A stretch of 47,090 bases of DNA from Gammaproteobacteria bacterium (GTDB lineage Bacteria; Pseudomonadota; Gammaproteobacteria; Xanthomonadales; Xanthomonadaceae), in NCBI GenBank assembly GCA_025352045.1, contig JANXUD010000023.1, positions 1 through 47,090 on the forward strand, given 5' to 3'. Both the position numbers and the translations under genes were made by a program. The notes under the pieces were generated by a model. The model made no database searches and was not told where the DNA came from. It saw only the letters and a program-made list of their open reading frames with translations. Every line of letters starts with the position of its first letter. The stretch's first letter is position 1. Positions 1-13,021 of the stretch are shown one piece after another.

Positions 1-3795
<3,795 letters not shown>

Positions 3796-3797
3796 GC

Positions 3798-4304
3798 GTG
3801 AGCGGCATGCCCACGGAATCGGATCTTGGTCCCGGCCCGGCGTTCACTCCGTCCGAGCAGGGTTGGATGCAGCGTGCGCTGGAGCTTGCCGATCGCGCCG
3901 AGCGCGAGGACGACGAGATCCCGGTCGGCGCGCTGGTGGTCGGTCCGGACGGCGTCCTGCTGGGCGAGGGCTGGAACCGGAACATCGGCGAACACGACCC
4001 GTCGGCCCATGCGGAAATCGTGGCCATGCGTGGGGCGGGCAGGGCGCTGGGCAACCATCGCCTGGTCGGCTGCACCCTGTACGTGACGCTCGAGCCTTGC
4101 GCCATGTGCGCGATGGCCATGGTGCATGCCCGCGTGGCGCGCGTGGTCTTTGGCGCGAGCGATCCGAAGACGGGCGCGTGCGGCAGTGTCTTCGACCTGC
4201 CCGCGGATCCGCGCCACAACCACCGCCTTGTCGTCGACGGCGGCCTGCTGGGCGACCAGGCAGGGCAGCGATTGCGCGCCTACTTTCGCCGCAAGCGCGG
4301 CTGA
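3798..4304 (+). CDS. tadA: tRNA-specific adenosine deaminase TadA
   Basis: Deaminates the wobble adenosine of tRNA-Arg(ACG) to inosine. This is a 168-residue cytidine-deaminase-fold protein with the zinc/catalytic motif HAEIVAM (His71, Glu73) and the two zinc cysteines of EPCAMC (Cys101, Cys104). It ends after KTGACGS and a short basic tail. The GTG at 3798 is chosen because GGGAG at 3788-3792 is well spaced for it; the ATG at 3807 is possible. It follows the guaA stop by two bases and is probably co-transcribed with guaBA. Other deaminases share the fold, but the loop after the PCxxC motif matches TadA. Confidence 0.9.
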   Translation: MSGMPTESDLGPGPAFTPSEQGWMQRALELADRAEREDDEIPVGALVVGPDGVLLGEGWNRNIGEHDPSAHAEIVAMRGAGRALGNHRLVGCTLYVTLEPCAMCAMAMVHARVARVVFGASDPKTGACGSVFDLPADPRHNHRLVVDGGLLGDQAGQRLRAYFRRKRG

Positions 4305-4372
4305 TCCGGATGCCCGCGCCGTCTGGGCGCTGACGTGCCGGTTCATCTACTACCCGGACAATGGAGTTGCCC

Positions 4373-5665
4373 ATGCGCAGGTTCTGGATCTTCGTTGCCC
4401 TGGCGCTGCTGGCTGCCGCGCCCGGCGTGGTGCTGCGACAGGGCGGCGCGCAGCTTTCGCCAGTCGCGAACGCCGGCATCGCGGGCCTGGCGATCCTGGC
4501 TGCCGGGTTCCTGCTGTCCTGGGGCGTGGAAGCGGCCGAGGAACATGTGTCGCGCGGCTTGGCCCTGGCCGCACTGGCGCTGATCACCGTGTTGCCCGAA
4601 TTCGTGGTCGATTTTTACTACGCCTACCACGGTGGCCAGCAACTGGGCTCGGAGTACGTGCAGTTCGCCGCCGCCAACATGACCGGCGCCAACCGCCTGC
4701 TCGTTGGCGCAGGCTGGCCGGTGATCGTGCTGTTGTACTGGTGGCGCAGCGGCCGGAAAAGCGTTGACCTGCGATGGGACAACGCGGTGGAGATCAGCTA
4801 CCTGGCGCTGGGCAGCCTGTACTCCTTCGTCATTGTCCTGAAAGGGCGCATCGAGTGGCTTGATGCGCTGGTCCTGTTCGGGCTGTTTGCCGCCTACCTG
4901 TGGCGCCTAGCAAAATTGCCGACCAAGGCAGCACAGGGCGACGACGAGAATGAGGTTGAGCAGGAAGTCGGGCCAGGTGCCGCGCTCGCTACGTTGCCGC
5001 GGGCCCGGCAGTTCGCGATCATCGCGGGGCTGGCGGTTGTGGCAGGCGCCATCATCGTCTCCCAGGCCGGCCCGTTCGCCGAGGGCCTGATCGGGGCAGC
5101 GGGTACGATGGGACTGAACAAGTTCCTGCTGATCCAGTGGGTCTCGCCGCTGGCCGGCGAAATGCCCGAGATCATCATCATGATCCTGTTCACGCTGGCG
5201 TTGCGCCCCGGCTATGCGCTGGGTGCGTTGATCAGCGACAAGATCAACCAGTGGACCTTGCTGGTGGGGGCGCTGCCGCTGGTGTATTCGCTGGGCGCGG
5301 GGACGTTGCTGCCCTTGCCACTCGATGCCCGGCAGGGCGAGGAATTCTTCCTGACTGCCGCCCAGTCCGTGTTTGCGGTGACCTTGCTGTTGCGCCTGCG
5401 GTTCAGCCTGCGCAGTGCGGTGGTGCTGCTCGCATTGTTCCTCGTCCAGCTGGGCATCGGGTTTGTCTACCAGCACGACGCATCGCGGACGGTCCAGTTG
5501 CTCACCGCGTTCGCGTGGCTCTACCTGGCGTTGTCGGTGGCAATGCTTGCCACCTGCTGGCGCCAGCTTCTTGAGCACGTCCGGGTTGGATTGCTGAATC
5601 GAATCCCCGTCAGCGCCCCGCGAACACCACCGCCGGCTGCAGCTTCACCACCGGACGGATACTGA
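4373..5665 (+). CDS. Sodium/calcium exchanger-family cation transporter
   Basis: Inner-membrane protein of 430 residues with about ten hydrophobic segments in two halves. Each half carries a degenerate version of the alpha-repeat of the Na+/Ca2+ exchanger superfamily: ALITVLPEFVVDFYYA in the first half and SPLAGEMPEIIIMILF in the second, both keeping the Pro-Glu pair that coordinates cations. A charged cytoplasmic loop (DDENEVEQEV) separates the halves, as in the family. The ATG at 4373 follows GGAG (4363-4366) with six bases between, so the ATG at 4361 just precedes the binding site. The transported ion cannot be told from sequence. The 3' end overlaps the convergent permease pseudogene by 56 bases. 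Confidence 0.75.
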   Translation: MRRFWIFVALALLAAAPGVVLRQGGAQLSPVANAGIAGLAILAAGFLLSWGVEAAEEHVSRGLALAALALITVLPEFVVDFYYAYHGGQQLGSEYVQFAAANMTGANRLLVGAGWPVIVLLYWWRSGRKSVDLRWDNAVEISYLALGSLYSFVIVLKGRIEWLDALVLFGLFAAYLWRLAKLPTKAAQGDDENEVEQEVGPGAALATLPRARQFAIIAGLAVVAGAIIVSQAGPFAEGLIGAAGTMGLNKFLLIQWVSPLAGEMPEIIIMILFTLALRPGYALGALISDKINQWTLLVGALPLVYSLGAGTLLPLPLDARQGEEFFLTAAQSVFAVTLLLRLRFSLRSAVVLLALFLVQLGIGFVYQHDASRTVQLLTAFAWLYLALSVAMLATCWRQLLEHVRVGLLNRIPVSAPRTPPPAAASPPDGY

Positions 5666-6798
5666 TCGCCGCGGCCAGGCCGCAAACCAGCAGCACGCCG
5701 AGCACGCCGATCAAGGGCGTGTACCAGAGCATGCGGAAGGGAAAGCCCATGGCCTGGACCACCCAGCCGGCGATGCTGCACAGCCCCAGCCCGATGCCCG
5801 TGCCGACCAATGCACAGGCCCCGGCCTGCACGAGAACCATGCCGACGAGGGTGCGCGGTGGCGCGCCGATCGCCTTCAGCACGGCGTACTGGCGCTGGTT
5901 CTCGTAGCTGAACATGTACAGCATCACGCCGGTGACGCCGAAGCCCATGGTCATGGCCAGGATCAGCATGGCCCCGATGTCGCCGACGTCCTCGGAGTTG
6001 ATGAGATACCAGCGAACTGTGTCGGCGCGGAAATCGGCGCTGGAGCGCGCGCGCAATCCAGTGGCGGCCGCGATGCGCGCCGCCAGCGCGGCCGGGTCGG
6101 TGCCCGCATCGGCATGCGCCAGCACGAAGGTAAGCCGGTGCGGTTCGACCGGCAGGATGCGCGATGCATTGGCCAGGGTCATGTAGAGCAGGGGACGCGG
6201 CGGGAAGCGCGCCAGCCCGTGCGAGACGCCCAGGACGCACCAGCCGGTCATTGACCAGGAGCTCGTCGCCCGCGCGCAGGTCGCGCATTGGCGCGCCGAG
6301 GTGGGCGCCGTCGTGAGGCCACTGGTCCATGGTGCGCGAGGGCGTCAGCAACTTTCCCTCGGTGCCACCGCCATCGACGATCGCCGCGTCCGGCGATCGG
6401 AGCAGGCTGCGGTCGATGCCGGCCAGGGGCGGCGCGCCGGCGAGCAGCGCGTCGTCCACGCCGATCACCTGCACGGGCTGGAAACGCCCGTTCGGAAAAC
6501 GCAGGTCGACATTGCCCAGCGCCAGCGCGGTGGCCGAACGCACGCCGGCGACGCCGCGCACGCGTTCCAGCGCCGAATCGGGCAGGTTGATGGTCTGCTC
6601 GACCGAGTCGACGGCGGGATCCATCACCCACACGTCTGCCTGCGGGTTTTCCGACACCAGCGAAAAGCCCTGGGTCATGAATCCGCAGAAGTACGACGCG
6701 GCGAAGGTGACCAGGAAGGAGGTGAAGGCAATCCCGAACAGCAGGCCGAAGAACTTGGCGCGATCGGCGGCCAGCATCGCCAGCGCAATCCGGATCAT
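5610..6798 (-). pseudogene. FtsX-type ABC transporter permease (DevC-like), frameshifted
   Basis: Two overlapping frames make one MacB/FtsX-fold permease. The first (from ATG 6798) gives the N-terminal membrane helix and periplasmic region up to ELLVNDRLV. The second resumes with VLGVSHGLARFPPRPLLY and carries the three C-terminal membrane helices to the stop at 5610. The frames switch near 6233-6245, where GTGCGTCCTG would need two more bases (for example a lost GC from GTGCGCGTCCTG) to stay in frame. Apart from this, the combined length (about 396 codons) is normal for DevC. It overlaps the fusion-protein stop by ATGA and forms a DevBCA-type exporter with the two upstream genes. A recent inactivation, a sequencing error or a slippage-restored gene are all possible. 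Confidence 0.75.
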
Positions 6799-7754
6799 GG
6801 CGGCGCTGGCGCCGACGCCGACGCAGGCGCGGGCGCGGGCGCCGGCGCCCGCGGCGTGGTGTCGGGCAGGGTCTCGATGTACGCGTCCAGGCGTTGGCCC
6901 AGGTAGACCGGCAACGCCCCGTGCGCAAAGCTGTAGACCACCTGCAGGACGCGCAGGTCGGTGCGCTCTGTGGCCTGACCGGTGAGCGTGGCCTTGGACG
7001 TGACATATGGTTCGATGTACTCGAAGCGCAGCGGGATGCGCAGGCGCGCATTGCCGCGCACCACGGCGATCGCACGGGCGCCGGGGCGCACGCGCCAGGC
7101 ATCGTTCTCGTCGACATCCACCCGCAGGTAGAGGCGGCTATCGTCGCCGACCAGCATCAGGGGCGTCGCCGCGCCGCCGCCTTCGGCGAACTGTCCGGGT
7201 CGCACATTGACCTGCAGTACCCGGCCCGCGGCCGGCGCGCGCACCACCAGCCGTTCCATGTCGCTACGGATCTGCGCCACCTGCGCGAGCGAGGCATCCA
7301 CCGCGGCGGCGGCCGCGTGTTCGTCATCGCGGGCGCTGCGCAAGGCCTCCTTGCTGATCGCCTCGCGATCCGCGCCCTGCAGGCTTTGCAGGAACCCGAG
7401 GCGATGTCGCGGCTTGTCCAGCACGGCCTGCGCCTGCGCGAGCTGGGCCAGGGCAACGGGCAGGCGCGCGGCGAGGTCGCGTCCTTCGATCTCGAACAGT
7501 GGCTGGCCAACCGCCACGGCATCGCCCACCCTGGCCTCGACCACGCGCACGACCCCGGCAACCGGCGTACCGACGGCGACATTGCCGCGACCCACTTCGG
7601 TGAGCCCGGATCCGGCGACGAAACTGGCGAAGGGCGGCGCGGGCATCGCCACGGCGGGCGACGGCGGTTCCGGTGCGCGGGCGTGCAGCACGGCGAACAG
7701 CGCCACCAGTGCGCCGAGCAGCGACAGGGCAGCCAGCCAGGCGAATCGCTTCAT
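6795..7754 (-). CDS. ABC exporter membrane-fusion (periplasmic adaptor) protein, DevB/HlyD-like
   Basis: The 319 residues begin with an N-terminal signal anchor (residues 5-25). A biotinyl-lipoyl half follows (VGTPVAGVVRVVEARVGDAV), then a coiled-coil alpha-hairpin of about 70 residues, the second lipoyl half (VVRAPAAGRVLQVNVRPGQ) and a beta-barrel region, which is the order in HlyD and DevB adaptors. It would link the inner-membrane ABC exporter to an outer-membrane channel; no TolC-like gene is present here. The C-terminus is an Ala-Pro tail. The start overlaps the ATPase stop by four bases, and the stop overlaps the permease start, so the three are one operon. Confidence 0.8.
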   Translation of the reverse strand: MKRFAWLAALSLLGALVALFAVLHARAPEPPSPAVAMPAPPFASFVAGSGLTEVGRGNVAVGTPVAGVVRVVEARVGDAVAVGQPLFEIEGRDLAARLPVALAQLAQAQAVLDKPRHRLGFLQSLQGADREAISKEALRSARDDEHAAAAAVDASLAQVAQIRSDMERLVVRAPAAGRVLQVNVRPGQFAEGGGAATPLMLVGDDSRLYLRVDVDENDAWRVRPGARAIAVVRGNARLRIPLRFEYIEPYVTSKATLTGQATERTDLRVLQVVYSFAHGALPVYLGQRLDAYIETLPDTTPRAPAPAPAPASASAPAPP

Positions 7755-8467
7755 GCCTGTCCCGATCCGCCTGCTTCGGAAATGGCGACGATCCGGCCAT
7801 CTTCCATCTGCGCGATCCGGTCGGCATAGGAGGCGATGCGCGGGTCGTGAGTCACCACCACCAGTGCTCGCCCGGGCGCCCTGCCCAGGTCGCGGAGCGC
7901 GTCCATCATGTCGTGTCCGGCCTGCGCATCAAGGTTGCTCGTGGGTTCATCGCAAACCAGCAGTCTGGGGCCGTGCACGATCGCCCGGGCGATGGCCACG
8001 CGCTGCTGTTGGCCGCCACTCAGTTTGGCCGGGAGGGCCCCCGACTTCGCGCCCAGGCCAAAGCTGTCCAGGATCGCGCGGGCCCGCGTCTGCGCCTGGT
8101 CGCGCCGGACGCCCTGCAGGAGCAATGGTACGCAGACGTTCTCCAGCGCGGTCAGGGCCGGCAGGAGGTTGAAGGCCTGGAACACGAAGCCCACGTTGTC
8201 GCCGCGGAAGCGGGCGCGCCCGGCTTCCGGCAACTGGCGCAGGTCCTGCCCGAACACCTCGCATCTACCTTCGTCCGGTTCAAGGATCGCAGTCATCACC
8301 GAGAGCAGGGTGGTCTTGCCGCAACCCGACGGCCCCACGAGCATGAGCAGTTCGCCGCTGCGCACGTCGAGGTCCACGCCACGCAAGGCCATCGCGGTCG
8401 CGTCGCCTTCGCCATACCGCTTGACGAGGCCCCGGCAGCGGACCGCGAGTTGGGGGCTGCGCATCAT
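7751..8467 (-). CDS. ABC transporter ATP-binding protein (LolD/MacB/DevA-like)
   Basis: Nucleotide-binding subunit of the exporter, 238 residues. Walker A is GPSGCGKTT (near residues 45-53), the Q-loop is VFQAFNLLPALTALENV, the signature is LSGGQQQRVAIARA, Walker B is LLVCDEPTSNLD, and the H-loop is VVVTHDPR. The closest family is the LolD/FtsE/DevA group that pairs with FtsX-fold permeases, which fits the next two genes. The ATG at 8467 has GAGG five bases before it; the adjacent ATG at 8464 is equally possible. Starts further upstream would run into the neighbouring DUF2721 gene. The substrate is unknown. Confidence 0.85.
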   Translation of the reverse strand: MMRSPQLAVRCRGLVKRYGEGDATAMALRGVDLDVRSGELLMLVGPSGCGKTTLLSVMTAILEPDEGRCEVFGQDLRQLPEAGRARFRGDNVGFVFQAFNLLPALTALENVCVPLLLQGVRRDQAQTRARAILDSFGLGAKSGALPAKLSGGQQQRVAIARAIVHGPRLLVCDEPTSNLDAQAGHDMMDALRDLGRAPGRALVVVTHDPRIASYADRIAQMEDGRIVAISEAGGSGQA

Positions 8468-8474
8468 CGCCGCC

Positions 8475-8933
8475 TCAATCGGGCCGGCGCGCCATGTCGA
8501 GGTCGAGTTCCTCGTCGAAGCCGTGCACCGCAAGGCTCACCTCCAGCCCGAGGTACAGGCAGGCGGCCATCAGGCAGAGCACGCCCGCGATCGCCAGCAT
8601 CGTCGGCAGCACGGGCAGGCGGAAGCCACTGAACGCGTCCACCGCAAGCCCCAGGCTGGTGCCGACAAAGGCACCGACCGCGGAATACAACAGGACGCAG
8701 GCATGAAGCACGTAGCGGCTGCGGCGGCGATGCCGCCCGATCTGCCGGTCGAGGTCTGCGTGCAGGTGTGCTGGCTGCGATGTACGGCGTGCCACCAGCC
8801 AGCGCAGGCGGTCAACCACGCGGGCCAGCCGGTTATTCGCCGAGACCAGCAGAGACCCCGTTGCCGCCATCAGCAATGCAGGGGCGAGCAGGGACGTAAG
8901 GACCTGGTAGTGGGGGGCGTCGCTGGGCGACAT
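8475..8933 (-). CDS. DUF2721 family membrane protein
   Basis: A 152-residue protein with three hydrophobic segments. The first contains the family hallmark [19 protein letters not shown] (small residues, then Asn-Arg and an Arg-rich helix after the first membrane span). This domain is found in many proteobacterial inner-membrane proteins of unknown role. It is the first gene of the minus-strand run that continues with the ABC exporter, seven bases ahead of the ATPase, so co-expression is likely. A functional link to the exporter is inference only. Confidence 0.7.
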   Translation of the reverse strand: MSPSDAPHYQVLTSLLAPALLMAATGSLLVSANNRLARVVDRLRWLVARRTSQPAHLHADLDRQIGRHRRRSRYVLHACVLLYSAVGAFVGTSLGLAVDAFSGFRLPVLPTMLAIAGVLCLMAACLYLGLEVSLAVHGFDEELDLDMARRPD

Positions 8934-9015
8934 GGGATCGATTCCTGGGCGAAGCCGGGCGGGAGGCCGCGGTGGCCGGCGTATGATGGCCCATCCAACG
9001 CCTCACCGGTATCAC

Positions 9016-9630
9016 GTGAATTCGACCTCGCCCTCGCACGACAGCCGCCTGATCTGGATCGACCTGGAAATGACCGGGCTGGATCCGGACACGGATTCCA
9101 TCCTGGAAATCGCCACCCTGGTCACCGATGCCGAGCTGAACGTGCTCGCCGAGGGTCCTTCCATTGCCATCCGGCATCCGCTCGGGCGCCTGCAGGCCAT
9201 GGACGACTGGAACCGCAATACGCACGGCCGCTCCGGGCTCTGGGACCGGGTGCTGGCGAGCAGCGTGGATATGGCCCAGGCAGAGGACTCGACCATCGCC
9301 TTCCTGTCGGAGTGGGTGGCCAGCGGCAAGTCGCCGATCTGCGGGAACTCGATCTGCCAGGACCGCCGTTTCCTGGTCCGCTGCATGCCGCGGCTGGAGC
9401 GTTACTTCCACTACCGCAACCTCGACGTGAGCGTGCTCAAGGAGCTGTCGCGGCGCTGGTCGCCTGTCATCCACGAAGCCTTCCACAAGGCCGGCAGCCA
9501 TACGGCCATGGCGGACATCCGTGAGTCGGTGGCGGAACTGGCTTACTACCGGCAGTTCATGGGCCGGCTCGGCGGCATGGACGGTGTGGGAGCGGCTGCA
9601 GCCGCGACTCCGGAAACGCATCGCGGCTAG
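9016..9630 (+). CDS. orn: Oligoribonuclease
   Basis: Degrades 2-5 nt RNAs, including pGpG from c-di-GMP turnover, to mononucleotides. The DEDDh exonuclease motifs are complete: [11 protein letters not shown] (Asp, Glu), CQDRRFL (Asp), and [10 protein letters not shown] (His, Asp). The GTG at 9016 is chosen because a TATGAT -10-like hexamer lies at 8982-8987 and conserved sequence starts soon after; the ATGs at 8983/8986 fall inside that hexamer. The protein is about 20 residues longer than E. coli Orn. Its last 14 residues ([14 protein letters not shown]) and the stop codon are encoded by a REP element (9586-9642), so the tail is probably not functional. Confidence 0.93.
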   Translation: MNSTSPSHDSRLIWIDLEMTGLDPDTDSILEIATLVTDAELNVLAEGPSIAIRHPLGRLQAMDDWNRNTHGRSGLWDRVLASSVDMAQAEDSTIAFLSEWVASGKSPICGNSICQDRRFLVRCMPRLERYFHYRNLDVSVLKELSRRWSPVIHEAFHKAGSHTAMADIRESVAELAYYRQFMGRLGGMDGVGAAAAATPETHRG

Positions 9631-9642
9631 AGCCGCTCCCAC
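9586..9642. repeat. REP element overlapping the orn 3' end
   Basis: A nested palindrome. The outer arms GTGGGAGCGGCT (9586-9597) and AGCCGCTCCCAC (9631-9642) are perfect over 12 bases, and the inner arms AGCCGCGA (9600-9607) and TCGCGGCT (9621-9628) over 8. The core matches the repeat at 702-731 and the REP class common in Pseudomonas and Xanthomonadales. It lies between convergent orn and mscS and could act as a bidirectional transcript end. Confidence 0.85.
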
Positions 9643-9643
9643 G

Positions 9644-10501
9644 TCAAAGCGCGGGCTTGAGCAATGCGTCGGCCACGTCTGCGGCGGCGCCACCATGGTG
9701 GAACACGTGCACTTCGCGCTGCGGCCGCGGCAGGGCCAGGCCGCGCGCATGGTACTCGGACAGCACCGCCTCCATCAGCGCCGACTGCAGCCGCGGGTGC
9801 GATTGCGCGTCGACCCACGCGCGCAGTTGCACGGAGACATGGCCGTCGCCCAGCGCGGTCACCACGACCTCGGGCGCCGGCTCGGTCTTCACTTCGCGAA
9901 TGCCGCTGGCGACTCCCAGTAGCATGGCCCGCAGTGCATCGAGGTCGTCGCCGAAGGCCATGGACAGGCCGACATCGGCGCGACGCACGCCACGCACCGT
10001 GTAGTTGACGATCGGAGAGGTCGTGATCTGGCTGTTGGGCAGGATGATCTCGCGGTTGTCGGTGGTCAGCAGGCGGGTCTGGAAGATGCGAACGCTCTCG
10101 ACCACGCCTTCCATGCCGGCCACCTGCACGCTGTCGCCGGCGTGGAAGGGCCGCAGGATGATCAGCATCACCCCCGAGGCGATGTTGGACAGGGAATCCT
10201 TCAGCGCCAGGCCGATGCCCAGGCCGGCGGCGCCCAGCACGGCCAGCAGGGAGTTGGTGGGAATGCCGGCGTAGTCGAGCGCCACCAGCATCACCACGAT
10301 GACGATGATCGCGTAGGCGACGTTGCGCAGGAAATTGCGCAGGATGTCCTCGACCTCCAGCCGCTTCAACAGGCGGTCGAAGCCGCGCGCGACCCAGCGC
10401 GCGAGCCACACCCCCACCACGGCGATGCCCAGCCCGACCAGGATCCGCCAGACCCATTCATGCGCAACCGCGGCAACCACCCAGCCCTCGGCGGTGTACA
10501 T
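9644..10501 (-). CDS. mscS: Small-conductance mechanosensitive channel (MscS family)
   Basis: Tension-gated channel that releases solutes on osmotic downshock. The 285 residues include N-terminal membrane helices and the pore helix TM3 with the Gly/Ala packing pattern (LGAAGLGIGLALKDSLSNIASGVMLIILRPF), then the beta domain (GDSVQVAGMEGVVESVRIF, LPNSQITTSPIVNYT) and the alpha/beta vestibule domain. The length equals that of E. coli MscS. It starts four bases after the ppsA stop on the same strand, so it is probably the second gene of a ppsA-mscS transcript. Its 3' end faces orn across a REP element. Confidence 0.9.
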   Translation of the reverse strand: MYTAEGWVVAAVAHEWVWRILVGLGIAVVGVWLARWVARGFDRLLKRLEVEDILRNFLRNVAYAIIVIVVMLVALDYAGIPTNSLLAVLGAAGLGIGLALKDSLSNIASGVMLIILRPFHAGDSVQVAGMEGVVESVRIFQTRLLTTDNREIILPNSQITTSPIVNYTVRGVRRADVGLSMAFGDDLDALRAMLLGVASGIREVKTEPAPEVVVTALGDGHVSVQLRAWVDAQSHPRLQSALMEAVLSEYHARGLALPRPQREVHVFHHGGAAADVADALLKPAL

Positions 10502-10505
10502 CGGC

Positions 10506-12878
10506 TCAGCCTGCCTTGATGCGCGCCAGGCGCAACCAGGTGTCCACCACCGTGTCGGGATTGAGCGACACCGACTCGATGCCCTGGGCCATCAGCCAGT
10601 CGGCCAGGTCGGGATGGTCGGACGGGCCCTGGCCGCAGATGCCGATGTACTTGCCCTTCGCCCTGGCCGCGCTAATCGCCATGGACAACAGCTTCTTCAC
10701 CGCGGCGTCGCGTTCGTCGAACAGGTGCGAGACGATGGCCGAATCGCGGTCCAGGCCCAGGGTGAGCTGGGTCAGGTCGTTGGACCCGATCGAGAAGCCG
10801 TCGAACAACTCGAGGAACTCGTCCGCGAGCAGCGCGTTCGACGGTACCTCGCACATCATGATGACCTTGAGGCCGTTCTCGCTGCGGACCAGGCCGTTCT
10901 TCGCAAGCGCCTCGATCACCTTGCGGCCCTCGTCGAGCGTGCGCACGAAGGGGATCATGATCCAGCAATTGGTCAGGCCCATGGTGTCGCGCACCTTGCG
11001 CACCGCGCGGCACTCCAGCGCGAAGCAGTCCGAGAAGCTCGGGTCCACGTAGCGCGAGGCGCCGCGGAAGCCGATCATCGGGTTTTCCTCATGCGGTTCG
11101 TACTGCTGGCCGCCGACCAGGTTGGCGTATTCGTTGGACTTGAAATCGGACAGGCGGACGATCACGGTCTGCGGCGCGAACGCGGCGGTGAGGGTTGCGA
11201 TGCCCTCGGCCAGGCGGTCCACGTAGAAATCCACCGGACTGGCGTAGCCGGCCATCAGTGGATCGATCTGGCGCTTGATCTCGACCGGCTGCCTGTCATA
11301 TTCGATCAGCGCCTTGGGATGCACGCCGATCTGCCGCGCGATCACGAACTCAAGGCGCGCCAGGCCGATGCCCTGGTGCGGCAGCTGCGCGAAGTCGAAG
11401 GCGCGCTCCGGGTTGCCGACGTTCATCATGATCTTGAGCGGGGCGGGGGGCATGTGCTCGAGGTCGGTGACGATCCGCTCGAACGGAAGCTGGCCTTCGT
11501 AGATGAAGCCGGTGTCGCCCTCGGCGCAGCTCACCGTGACTTCCGCGCCATCGGCGATCGCCCGCGTCGCGTCGCCGCAACCCACCACGGCCGGCACGCC
11601 AAGTTCGCGGGCGATGATCGCCGCGTGGCAGGTGCGGCCGCCGCGGTTGGTGACGATGGCGGCGGCGCGTTTCATGATCGGCTCCCAGTCGGGATCGGTC
11701 ATGTCCGCGACCAGCACGTCACCGGCCTGGAACTGGTTCATCTGCTCGATGCCGCGGACCACGCGCGCGACGCCGGCGCCGATCCGGTGGCCGATCGAGC
11801 GGCCTTCGACCAGGACCGGGCCGCGCTGCTGCAAGTGGTATCGCTCGATCTGGTTGGCGGAGCCGCGCGATTTCACCGTCTCCGGCCGGGCCTGCACGAT
11901 ATAGAGCTTGCCGGTGATGCCGTCCTTGGCCCACTCGATGTCCATCGCCCGGCCGTAATGCTGCTCGATCACCAGCGACTGCCGCGCCAACTCCTCGACA
12001 TCGGCGTCCGACAGGCAGAAGCGATTGCGCAGTTCGGCAGGCGTGTCCTCGTTGCGCACGCGCTCGCCGGGGGCGTCGGAATAGACCATGCGGATCTGCT
12101 TCGAACCCAGCGTGCGGCGCAGGATGGCCGGCTTGCCCTGGCGCAGGGTCGGCTTGTAGACGTAGAACTCATCCGGATTGACGGCGCCCTGCACGACATT
12201 CTCGCCCAGGCCATAGCTGGCGGTGACGAAGACCACGTCGCGGAACCCGGACTCGGTGTCGAGCGTGAATAGCACGCCGGCGGCGCCGACGTCCGAGCGC
12301 ACCATCAACTGCACGCCGGCCGACAGGAACACGTCCTCGTGCTTGAAGCCGTGGTGCACGCGGTAGGCGATTGCGCGGTCGTTGTAGAGCGAGGCGAAGA
12401 CCTCTCGGATGCGGACCAGGACGTCGTCGATTCCGCTGACGTTGAGGAAGGTCTCCTGCTGGCCGGCGAAGCTGGCGTCGGGCAGGTCCTCGGCGGTGGC
12501 CGAACTGCGCACGGCGACCGCGATGTCGGCGGCGCCTGCTTCACTGCACAGTTGTGCGTAGGCCTCGCGCACGGCGCGTTCGAGTTCCGGCTGCAGCGGC
12601 GCGGCGATGACCCAGCCGCGGATCTCGCGGCCGGCGGCCACCAGGGCGTCCACGTCTTCGATATCGAGCCTGGCCAGGCGGTCGAAGATGCGCCGCGACA
12701 AGTCGTTGAAGTCAATGAACTCCGCGAACGCCGCCGCCGTGGTGGCGAAACCGCCGGGCACCGAGACGCCGAGGCCCCCGAGTTCGCCGATCATCTCGCC
12801 GAGCGAGGAATTCTTGCCGCCGACCTGGGCCAGGTCGGCCAAACGGAGCTGGTGCAGCCAAAGGACGTGGGCGCTCAA
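10506..12878 (-). CDS. ppsA: Phosphoenolpyruvate synthase
   Basis: Makes PEP from pyruvate and ATP during gluconeogenesis. The 790 residues show the family order: an N-terminal ATP-grasp-type nucleotide domain (starting [14 protein letters not shown]), the swivelling phosphohistidine domain with [14 protein letters not shown] (His418), and the C-terminal PEP/pyruvate barrel with [18 protein letters not shown] and the catalytic cysteine in [11 protein letters not shown]. The start codon is TTG at 12878, supported by GGAG six bases before it and by the first residues ([18 protein letters not shown]). It is divergent from ppsR, the gene for its regulator, and followed immediately by mscS. Confidence 0.96.
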   Translation of the reverse strand: MSAHVLWLHQLRLADLAQVGGKNSSLGEMIGELGGLGVSVPGGFATTAAAFAEFIDFNDLSRRIFDRLARLDIEDVDALVAAGREIRGWVIAAPLQPELERAVREAYAQLCSEAGAADIAVAVRSSATAEDLPDASFAGQQETFLNVSGIDDVLVRIREVFASLYNDRAIAYRVHHGFKHEDVFLSAGVQLMVRSDVGAAGVLFTLDTESGFRDVVFVTASYGLGENVVQGAVNPDEFYVYKPTLRQGKPAILRRTLGSKQIRMVYSDAPGERVRNEDTPAELRNRFCLSDADVEELARQSLVIEQHYGRAMDIEWAKDGITGKLYIVQARPETVKSRGSANQIERYHLQQRGPVLVEGRSIGHRIGAGVARVVRGIEQMNQFQAGDVLVADMTDPDWEPIMKRAAAIVTNRGGRTCHAAIIARELGVPAVVGCGDATRAIADGAEVTVSCAEGDTGFIYEGQLPFERIVTDLEHMPPAPLKIMMNVGNPERAFDFAQLPHQGIGLARLEFVIARQIGVHPKALIEYDRQPVEIKRQIDPLMAGYASPVDFYVDRLAEGIATLTAAFAPQTVIVRLSDFKSNEYANLVGGQQYEPHEENPMIGFRGASRYVDPSFSDCFALECRAVRKVRDTMGLTNCWIMIPFVRTLDEGRKVIEALAKNGLVRSENGLKVIMMCEVPSNALLADEFLELFDGFSIGSNDLTQLTLGLDRDSAIVSHLFDERDAAVKKLLSMAISAARAKGKYIGICGQGPSDHPDLADWLMAQGIESVSLNPDTVVDTWLRLARIKAG

Positions 12879-12913
12879 TTCGGACTCCGGCAGGCAGGGC
12901 AGGCAAGACCGCC

Positions 12914-12943
12914 ATTATCCCGCCCGCACGCATGACCGGACAA
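12914..12943 (-). promoter_or_regulatory. Candidate ppsA promoter
   Basis: On the minus strand TTGTCC (12943-12938) and GATAAT (12919-12914) are separated by 18 bases, a sigma-70-like pair placing the start of transcription about 30 bases before the ppsA TTG codon. It lies in the 143-base region shared with divergent ppsR. Confidence 0.5.
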
Positions 12944-13021
12944 GCCGAACGCAACGGAAGCGTACAGAAATGCGCCACGTGCGGCCGCTCGGGCACAATG
13001 CCCGGCATCCACGGAGACGCC

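Noticed and set aside
12932-13021. Upstream start for ppsR at 12932
   Set aside because: The added 30 residues are not family-like and cover the shared promoter region.
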